From Crotalaria pallida (lineage: Eukaryota > Streptophyta > Magnoliopsida > Fabales > Fabaceae), in NCBI GenBank assembly GCA_037953625.1, contig CM075649.1, positions 68,417,290 to 68,481,289 on the forward strand: DNA of 64,000 bases, in the 5' to 3' direction. The notes beneath the pieces were generated by a model. That model saw nothing but the letters and a program-made list of their open reading frames with translations, did no database searches and was not told the origin of the DNA. Within the stretch, counting starts at the first letter, position 1; the number at the start of each line of letters is the position of its first letter. The translations under genes and the position numbers were made by a program. Of this stretch, positions 52,201 to 62,045 are shown in pieces.

Positions 52201-53907
52201 GACTCGTGCTACACCCTCTAGATCACTTGGGGTACCGAGCAATGTTTAGGATCATTCTAATGGTTCTTATAAGTCCTAATACACATTCCTAGACCTTTCT
52301 AAGCCTTTAGAATACTCTCTTAACCATTCTACACTTGTTAGAACATCCAAGGACTCGTGCTACACCCTCTACATCCCTTGGTGTACCAAGCATTGTTTAG
52401 GATCATTCTAATGGTTCTTATAAGTCCTAATACACATTCCTAGACCATTCTAAGCCTTTAGAATACTCTCTTAACCATTCTACACTTGTTAGAACCTCCA
52501 AGGACTCATGCTACACCCTCTACGTCCCATGGGGACTAGAGCATTGTTTAGGATCATTCTAATGGTTCATATAAGTCCAAATACATATTCCTAGACCATT
52601 CTAAGCGTTTGGAATACTCTCTTAACCATTATACACTTGTTAAAACCTCCAAGGACTCGTGCTACACCCTCTATGTCCCTTGAGGACTCAAGTACTGTTT
52701 AGGATCATTCTAATGGTTCTTATAAGTCCTAATAAACATTCTAGACCATTCTAAGCCTTTAGAATACTCTCTTAACCATTATACACTTGTTAGAACATCC
52801 AAGGACTCGTGCTACACCCTCTACGTCCCTTGAGGACTCAAGTATTGTTTAGGATCATTCTAATGGTTCTTATAAGTCCAAATACATATTCCTAGACCAT
52901 TCTAAGCCTTTAGAATACTCTCTTAACCATTCTACACTTGTTAGAACCTCCAAGGACTCGTGCTACACCCTATACGTCCCTTGGGGACTCAAGCATTGTT
53001 TAGGATCATTCTAATGGTTCTTATAAGTCCTAATACACATTCCTAGACCTTTCTAAGCCTTTAGAATACTCTCTTAACCATTCTACACTTGTTAGAACAT
53101 CCAAGGACTCGTGCTACACCCTCTACATCCCTTGGTGTACCAAGCAATGTTTAGGATCATTCTAATGGTTCTTATAAGTCCTAATACACATTCCTAGACC
53201 ATTCTAAGCCTTTAGAATACTCTCTTAACCATTCTACACTTGTTAGAACCTCCAAGGACTCGTGCGACACGCTCTACTTCCCTTGGGGACTCAAGCATTG
53301 TTTAGGATCCTTCTAATGGTTCTTATAAGTCCAAATACATATTCCTAGACCATTCTAAGCCTTTAGAATACACTCTTAACCATTCTACACTTGTTAGAAC
53401 CTCCAAGGACTCGTGCTACACCCTCTACGTCACTTGGGGTACCGAGCAATGTTTAGGATCATTCTAATGGTTCTTATAACTCCTAATACACATTCCTAGA
53501 CCATTCTAAGCCTTTAGAATACTCTCTTAACCATTATACACTTGTTAGAACATCCAAGGACTCGTGCTACACCCTCTACGTCCCTTGAGGACTCAAGTAT
53601 TGTTTAGGATCATTCTAATGGTTCTTATAAGTCCAAATACATATTCCTAGAACATTCTAAGCCTTTAGAATACTCTCTTAACCATTCTACACTTGTTAGA
53701 ACCTCCAAGGACTCGTGCTACACCCTCTACGTCACTTGGGGTACCGAGCAATTTTTAGGATCATTCTAATGGTTCTTATAAGTCCTAATACACATTCCTA
53801 GACCATTCTAAGCCTTTAGAATACTCTCTTAACCATTCTACACTTGTTAGAACCTCCAAGGACTCGTGCTACACCCTATACGTCCCTTGGGGACTCAAGC
53901 ATTGTTT
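49236..53907 (+). repeat. 31-mer HOR copy 2 (4,672 bp)
   Basis: This unit is collinear with 44564-49235 at fixed offset from about 49280 to 52777 with few differences, for example aatacaaattcc near 44748 against aatacacattcc near 49420. About 0.6 kb (52778-53370) uses different monomer types from its counterpart (48106-48700) without changing the total length. Matching then resumes to the end. Confidence 0.86.
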
Positions 53908-55401
53908 AGGATCATTCTAATGGTTCTTATAAGTCCTAATACACATTCCTAGACCTTTCTAAGCCTTTAGAATACTCTCTTAACCATTCTACACTTGTTA
54001 GAACATCCAAGGACTCGTGCTACACCCTCTACATCCCTTGGTGTACCAAGCAATGTTTAGGATCATTCTAATGGTTCTTATAAGTCCTAATACACATTCC
54101 TAGACCATTCTAAGCCTTTAGAATACTCTCTTAACCATTCTACACTTGTTAGAACCTCCAAGGACTCGTGCGACACGCTCTACTTCCCTTGGGGACTCAA
54201 GCATTGTTTAGGATCCTTCTAATGGTTCTTATAAGTCCAAATACATATTCCTAGACCATTCTAAGCCTTTAGAATACACTCTTAACCATTCTACACTTGT
54301 TAGAACCTCCAAGGACTCGTGCTACACCCTCTACGTCACTTGGGGTACCGAGAATGTTTAGGATCATTCTAATGGTTCTTATAAGTCCTAATACACATTC
54401 CTAGACCATTCTAAGCCTTTAGAATACTCTCTTAACCATTCCATACTTGTTAGAACATCCAAGGACTCGTGCTACACCCTCTACGTCCCTTGGTGTACCA
54501 AGCACTGTTTAGGATCATTCTAATGTTCTTATAAGTCCTAATACACACTCCTAGATCCTAAGCCTTTAGAATACTCTCTTAACCATTCTACACTTGTTAG
54601 AACCTCCAAGGACTCATGCTACACGCTCTATGTCCCTTGGGGACTCAAGCATTGTTTAGGATCATTCTAATGGTTCTTATAAGTCCAAATACATATTCCT
54701 AGACCATTCATAGCCTTTAGAATACTCTCTTAACCATTCTACACTTGTTAGAACCTCCAAGGACTCGTGCTACACCCTCTACGTCACTTGGGGTACCGAG
54801 CAATGTTTAGGATCATTCTAATGGTTCTTATAACTCCTAATACACATTCCTAGACCATTCTAAGCCTTTAGAATACTCTCTTAACCATTATACACTTGTT
54901 AGAACATCCAAGGACTCGTGCTACACCCTCTACGTCCCTTGAGGACTCAAGTATTGCTTAGGATCATTCTAATGGTTCTTATAAGTCCTAATACACATTC
55001 CTAGATTCTAAGCCTTTAGAATACTCTCTTAACCATTCTACACTTGTTAGAACCTCCAAGGACTCGTGCTACACCCTCTACGTCACTTGGGGTACCGACC
55101 AATGTTTAGGATCATTCTAATGGTTCTTATAACTCCTAATACACATTCCTAGACCATTCTAAGCCTTTAGAATACTCTCTTAACCATTATACACTTGTTA
55201 GAACATCCAAGGACTCGTGCTACACCCTCTACGTCCCTTGAGGACTCAAGTATTGTTTAGGATCATTCTAATGGTTCTTATAAGTCCAAATACATATTCC
55301 TAGAACATTCTAAGCCTTTAGAATACTCTCTTAACCATTCTACACTTGTTAGAACCTCCAAGGACTCGTGCTACACCCTCTACGTCACTTGGGGTACCGA
55401 G

Positions 55402-55530
55402 CAATTTTTAGGATCATTCTAATGGTTCTTATAGCCTTTAGAATACTCTCTTAACCATTCTACACTTGTTAGAAACTCCAAGGACTCGTGTTACACCCTC
55501 TACGTCACTTGGGGTACCGAGCAATGTTTA
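55402..55530 (+). repeat. Truncated 120-bp monomer (31-bp deletion)
   Basis: At 55433/55434 ggttcttata joins gcctttagaat directly. Monomer positions 25-55 are missing, which removes the left arm of dyad 1. Sequence downstream of this junction is the start of the segment that recurs at 61775, so the deletion lies exactly at the left edge of a duplicated block. Confidence 0.88.
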
Positions 55531-57642
55531 GGATCATTCTAATGGTTCTTATAAGTCCTGAGACACATTCCTAGACGATTCTAAGCCTTTAGAATACTCT
55601 CTTAACCATTCTACACTTGTTAGAACATCCAAGGACTCGAGCTACACCCTCTACGTCCCTTGGTGTACCAAGCAATGTTTAGGATCATTCTAATGGTTTT
55701 TATAAGTCCTAATACACCTTCCTAGACCATTCTAAGCCTTTAGAATACTCTCTTAACCATTCTACACTTGTTAGAACCTCCAAGGACACATGCTACACCC
55801 TCTACGTCCCTTGGGGACTCAAGCATTGTTTAGGATCATTCGAATGGTTCTTATAAGTCCTAATACACATTCCTAGACCATTCTAAGCCTTTTGAATACT
55901 CTCTTAACCATTATAAACTTGTAGAACCTCCAAGGACTCGTGCTACACCCTCTACGTCCCTTGGTGTACCTAGCAATGTTTAGGATCATTCTAATGGTTC
56001 TTATAAGTTTTAATACACCTTCCTAGACCATTCTAAGCCTTTAGAATACTCTCTTAACCAGTCTACACTTGTTAGAAACTCCAAGGACTCATGCTACACC
56101 CTCTACGTCCCTTGGGGACTTAAGCATTGTTTAGGATCATTCTAATGATTCTTATAAGTCCAAATACATATTCCTAGACCATTCTAGGCCTTTAGAATAC
56201 TCTCTTAACCATTCTACACTTGTTAGAACCTCCAAGGACTCGTGCTACACCCTCTACGTCACTTGGGGTACCGAGCAATGTTTAGGATCATTCTAATGGT
56301 TCTTATAACTCCTAATACACATTCCTAGACCATTCTAAGCCTTTAGAATACTCTCTTAACCATTATACACTTGTTAAAACCTCCAAGGACTCATGCTACA
56401 CCCTCTACGTCCCTTGAGGACTCAAGTATTGTTTAGGATCATTCTAATGGTTCTTATAAGTCCTAATACACATTCCTAGACAATTCTAAGCCTTTAGAAT
56501 ACTCTCTTAACCATTCTACACTTGTTAGAACCTCCAAGGACTCGTGCTACACCCTCTACGTCACTTGGGGTACCGAGCAATGTTTAGGATCATTCTAATG
56601 GTTCTTATAACTCCTAATACACATTCCTAGACCATTCTAAGCCTTTAGAATACTCTCTTAACCATTATACACTTGTTAGAACATCCAAGGACTCGTGCTA
56701 CACCCTCTACGTCCCTTGAGGACTCAAGTATTGTTTAGGATCATTCTAATGGTTCTTATAAGTCCAAATACATATTCCTAGAACATTCTAAGCCTTTAGA
56801 ATACTCTCTTAACCATTCTACACTTGTTAAAACCTCCAAGGACTCATGCTACACGCTCTACGTCCCTTGGGGACTCATGCATTGTTTAGGATCATTCTAA
56901 TGGTTCTTATAAGTCCAAATACATATTCCTAGACCATTCTAGGCCTTTAGAATACTCTCTTAACCATTCTACACTTGTTAGAACCTCCAAGGACTCGTGC
57001 TACACCCTCTACGTCACTTGGGGTACCGAGCAATGTTTAGGATCATTCTAATGGTTCTTATAACTCCTAATACACATTCCTAGACCATTCTAAGCCTTTA
57101 GAATACTCTCTTAACCATTATACACTTGTTAGAACATCCAAGGACTCGTGCTACACCCTCTACGTCCCTTGAGGACTCAAGTATTGTTTAGGATCATTCT
57201 AATGGTTCTTATAAGTCCAAATACATATTCCTAGAACATTCTAAGCCTTTAGAATACTCTCTTAACCATTCTACACTTGTTAGAACCTCCAAGGACTCGT
57301 GCTACACCCTCTACGTCACTTGGGGTACCGAGCAATTTTTAGGATCATTCTAATGGTTCTTATAAGTCCTAATACACATTCCTAGACCATTCTAAGCCTT
57401 TAGAATACTCTCTTAACCATTATACACTTGTTAAAACCTCCAAGGACTCATGCTACACCCTCTACGTCCCTTGAGGACTCAAGTATTGTTTAGGATCATT
57501 CTAATGGTTCTTATAAGTCCTAATACACATTCCTAGACAATTCTAAGCCTTTAGAATACTCTCTTAACCATTCTACACTTGTTAGAACCTCCAAGGACTC
57601 GTGCTACACCCTCTACGTCCCTTGGGGTACCGAGCAATGTTT

Positions 57643-59454
57643 AGGATCATTCTAATGGTTCTTATAAGTCCTAATACATATTCCTCGACCATTCTAAGCC
57701 TTTAGAATACTCTCTTAACCATTATACACTTGTTAAAACCTCCAAGGACTCATGCTACACCCTCTACGTCCCTTGAGGACTCAAGTATTGTTTAGGATCA
57801 TTCTAATGGTTCTTATAAGTCCTAATACACATTCCTAGACCATTCTAATCCTTTAGAATACTCTCTTAACCATTCTACACTTGTTAGAACATCCAAGGAC
57901 TCGTGCTACACCCTCTACGTCCCTTAGTGTACCAAGCAATGTTTAGGATCATTCTAATGGTTTTTATAAGTCCTAATACACCTTCCTAGACCATTCTAAG
58001 CCTTTAGAATACTCTCTTAACCATTCTACACTTGTTAGAACCTCCAAGGACACATGCTAGACCCTCTACGTCCCTTGGGGACTCAAGCATTGTTTAGGAT
58101 CATTCTAATGGTTCTTATAACTCCTAATACACATTCCTAGACCATTCTAAGCCTTTAGAATACTCTCATAACCATTCTACACTTGTTAGAAACTCCAAGG
58201 ACTCGTGTTACACCCTCTACGTCACTTGGGGTACCGAGCAATGTTTAGGATCATTCTAATGGTTCTTATAAGTCCTGAGACACATTCCTAGACGATTCTA
58301 AGCCTTTAGAATACTCTCTTAACCATTCTACACTTGTTAGAACATCCAAGGACTCGAGCTACACCCTCTACGTCCCTTGGTGTACCAAGCAATGTTTAGG
58401 ATCATTCTAATGGTTTTTATAAGTCCTAATACACATTCCTAGACCATTCTAAGCCTTTAGAATACTCTCTTAACCATTATACACTTGTTAAAACCTCCAA
58501 GGACTCATGCTACACCCTCTACGTCCCTTGAGGACTCAAGTATTGTTTAGGATCATTCTAATGGTTCTTATAGTCCTAATACACATTCCTAGACAATTCT
58601 AAGCCTTTAGAATACTCTCTTAACCATTTTTGCACTTGTTAGAACCTCCAAGGACTCGTGCTACACCCTCTACGTCACTTGGGGTACCGAGCAATGTTTA
58701 GGATCATTCTAATGGTTCTTATAACTCCTAATACACATTCCTAGACCATTCTAAGCCTTTAGAATACTCTCTTAACCATTATACACTTGTTAGAACATCC
58801 AAGGACTCGTGCTACACCCTCTACGTCCCTTGAGGACTCAAGTATTGTTTAGGATCATTCTAATGGTTCTTATAAGTCCAAATACATATTCCTAGAACAT
58901 TCTAAGCCTTTAGAATACTCTCTTAACCATTCTACAATTGTTAAAACCTCCAAGGACTCATGCTACACGCTCTACGTCCCTTGGGGACTCAAGCATTGTT
59001 TAGGATCATTGTAATGGTTCTTATAAGTCCAAATACATATTCCTAGACCATTCTAGGCCTTTAGAATACTCTCTTAACCATTCTACACTTGTTAGAACCT
59101 CCAAGGACTCGTGCTACACCCTCTACGTCACTTGGGGTACCGAGCAATGTTTAGGATCATTCTAATGGTTCTTATAACTCCTAATACACATTCCTAGACC
59201 ATTCTAAGCCTTTAGAATACTCTCTTAACCATTATACACTTGTTAGAACATCCAAGGACTCGTGCTACACCCTCTACGTCCCTTGAGGACTCAAGTATTG
59301 TTTAGGATCATTCTAATGGTTCTTATAAGTCCAAATACATATTCCTAGAACATTCTAAGCCTTTAGAATACTCTCTTAACCATTCTACACTTGTTAGAAC
59401 CTCCAAGGACTCGTGCTACACCCTCTACGTCCCTTGGGGTACCGAGCAATGTTT
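57643..59454 (+). repeat. 12-mer HOR copy 1 (1,812 bp)
   Basis: Diagnostic variants are ttcctcgacc (57681), the cctgagac head (58274), ttcttatagtcc plus catttttgcac (58627), tctacaattg (58931) and cattgtaatgg (gtaatgg at 59011). Each recurs exactly 1,812 bp later. Confidence 0.92.
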
Positions 59455-61266
59455 AGGATCATTCTAATGGTTCTTATAAGTCCTAATACATATTCCTCGA
59501 CCATTCTAAGCCTTTAGAATACTCTCTTAACCATTATACACTTGTTAAAACCTCCAAGGACTCATGCTACACCCTCTACGTCCCTTGAGGACTCAAGTAT
59601 TGTTTAGGATCATTCTAATGGTTCTTATAAGTCCTAATACACATTCCTAGACCATTCTAATCCTTTAGAATACTCTCTTAACCATTCTACACTTGTTAGA
59701 ACATCCAAGGACTCGTGCTACACCCTCTACGTCCCTTAGTGTACCAAGCAATGTTTAGGATCATTCTAATGGTTTTTATAAGTCCTAATACACCTTCCTA
59801 GACCATTCTAAGCCTTTAGAATACTCTCTTAACCATTCTACACTTGTTAGAACCTCCAAGGACACATGCTAGACCCTCTACGTCCCTTGGGGACTCAAGC
59901 ATTGTTTAGGATCATTCTAATGGTTCTTATAACTCCTAATACACATTCCTAGACCATTCTAAGCCTTTAGAATACTCTCATAACCATTCTACACTTGTTA
60001 GAAACTCCAAGGACTCGTGTTACACCCTCTACGTCACTTGGGGTACCGAGCAATGTTTAGGATCATTCTAATGGTTCTTATAAGTCCTGAGACACATTCC
60101 TAGACGATTCTAAGCCTTTAGAATACTCTCTTAACCATTCTACACTTGTTAGAACATCCAAGGACTCGAGCTACACCCTCTACGTCCCTTGGTGTACCAA
60201 GCAATGTTTAGGATCATTCTAATGGTTTTTATAAGTCCTAATACACATTCCTAGACCATTCTAAGCCTTTAGAATACTCTCTTAACCATTATACACTTGT
60301 TAAAACCTCCAAGGACTCATGCTACACCCTCTACGTCCCTTGAGGACTCAAGTATTGTTTAGGATCATTCTAATGGTTCTTATAGTCCTAATACACATTC
60401 CTAGACAATTCTAAGCCTTTAGAATACTCTCTTAACCATTTTTGCACTTGTTAGAACCTCCAAGGACTCGTGCTACACCCTCTACGTCACTTGGGGTACC
60501 GAGCAATGTTTAGGATCATTCTAATGGTTCTTATAACTCCTAATACACATTCCTAGACCATTCTAAGCCTTTAGAATACTCTCTTAACCATTATACACTT
60601 GTTAGAACATCCAAGGACTCGTGCTACACCCTCTACGTCCCTTGAGGACTCAAGTATTGTTTAGGATCATTCTAATGGTTCTTATAAGTCCAAATACATA
60701 TTCCTAGAACATTCTAAGCCTTTAGAATACTCTCTTAACCATTCTACAATTGTTAAAACCTCCAAGGACTCATGCTACACGCTCTACGTCCCTTGGGGAC
60801 TCAAGCATTGTTTAGGATCATTGTAATGGTTCTTATAAGTCCAAATACATATTCCTAGACCATTCTAGGCCTTTAGAATACTCTCTTAACCATTCTACAC
60901 TTGTTAGAACCTCCAAGGACTCGTGCTACACCCTCTACGTCACTTGGGGTACCGAGCAATGTTTAGGATCATTCTAATGGTTCTTATAACTCCTAATACA
61001 CATTCCTAGACCATTCTAAGCCTTTAGAATACTCTCTTAACCATTATACACTTGTTAGAACATCCAAGGACTCGTGCTACACCCTCTACGTCCCTTGAGG
61101 ACTCAAGTATTGTTTAGGATCATTCTAATGGTTCTTATAAGTCCAAATACATATTCCTAGAACATTCTAAGCCTTTAGAATACTCTCTTAACCATTCTAC
61201 ACTTGTTAGAACCTCCAAGGACTCGTGCTACACCCTCTACGTCCCTTGGGGTACCGAGCAATGTTT
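59455..61266 (+). repeat. 12-mer HOR copy 2 (1,812 bp)
   Basis: This copy is nearly identical to 57643-59454, including very rare variants: ttcctcgacc (59493), catttttgcac (about 60438), tctacaattg (60743) and gtaatgg (60823). The near-identity suggests a very recent duplication. Confidence 0.92.
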
Positions 61267-62045
61267 AGGATCATTCTAATGGTTCTTATAAGTCCTAATA
61301 CATATTCCTCGACCATTCTAAGCCTTTAGAATACTCTCTTAACCATTATACACTTGTTAAAACCTCCAAGGACTCATGCTACACCCTCTACGTCCCTTGA
61401 GGACTCAAGTATTGTTTAGGATCATTCTAATGGTTCTTATAAGTCCTAATACACATTCCTAGACCATTCTAATCCTTTAGAATACTCTCTTAACCATTCT
61501 ACACTTGTTAGAACATCCAAGGACTCGTGCTACACCCTCTACGTCCCTTAGTGTACCAAGCAATGTTTAGGATCATTCTAATGGTTTTTATAAGTCCTAA
61601 TACACCTTCCTAGACCATTCTAAGCCTTTAGAATACTCTCTTAACCATTCTACACTTGTTAGAACCTCCAAGGACACATGCTACACCCTCTACGTCCCTT
61701 GGGGACTCAAGCATTGTTTAGGATCATTCTAATGGTTCTTATAACTCCTAATACACATTCCTAGACCATTCTAAGCCTTTAGAATACTCTCTTAACCATT
61801 CTACACTTGTTAGAAACTCCAAGGACTCGTGTTACACCCTCTACGTCACTTGGGGTACCGAGCAATGTTTAAGATCATTCTAATGGTTCTTATAAGTCCT
61901 GAGACACATTCCTAGACGATTCTAAGCCTTTAGAATACTCTCTTAACCATTCTACACTTGTTAGAACATCCAAGGACTCGAGCTACACCCTCTACGTCCC
62001 TTGGTGTACCAAGCAATGTTTAGGATCATTCTAATGGTTTTTATA
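61267..62045 (+). repeat. 12-mer HOR copy 3, partial
   Basis: The copy matches units 1 and 2 through ttcctcgacc (61305), aatcctttag (61471) and cctgagac (61898). It departs at about 62045, where cacattcc becomes caccttcc and the sequence switches to the 55740-type flank. It lacks the ctcataacc and gctagaccc variants of copies 1 and 2. Confidence 0.85.

Larger units (their letters stand above)
34801..54950 (+). repeat. Domain 5: nested 10-mer, 14-mer and 31-mer HORs
   Basis: The domain is marked by monomers with catggggactagagc tails, aagcgtttgg heads, the 149-bp taatgttcttat deletion and cattccatac. Its main parts are a tandem pair of 1,506-bp units (37478-40489), a stretch with 1,208- and 1,810-bp spacings (about 40490-44563), and a tandem pair of 4,672-bp units (44564-53907). 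A 906-bp (six-monomer) step follows: ggatcc at 53305 and 54211. Boundaries with domains 4 and 6 are approximate. Confidence 0.82.
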
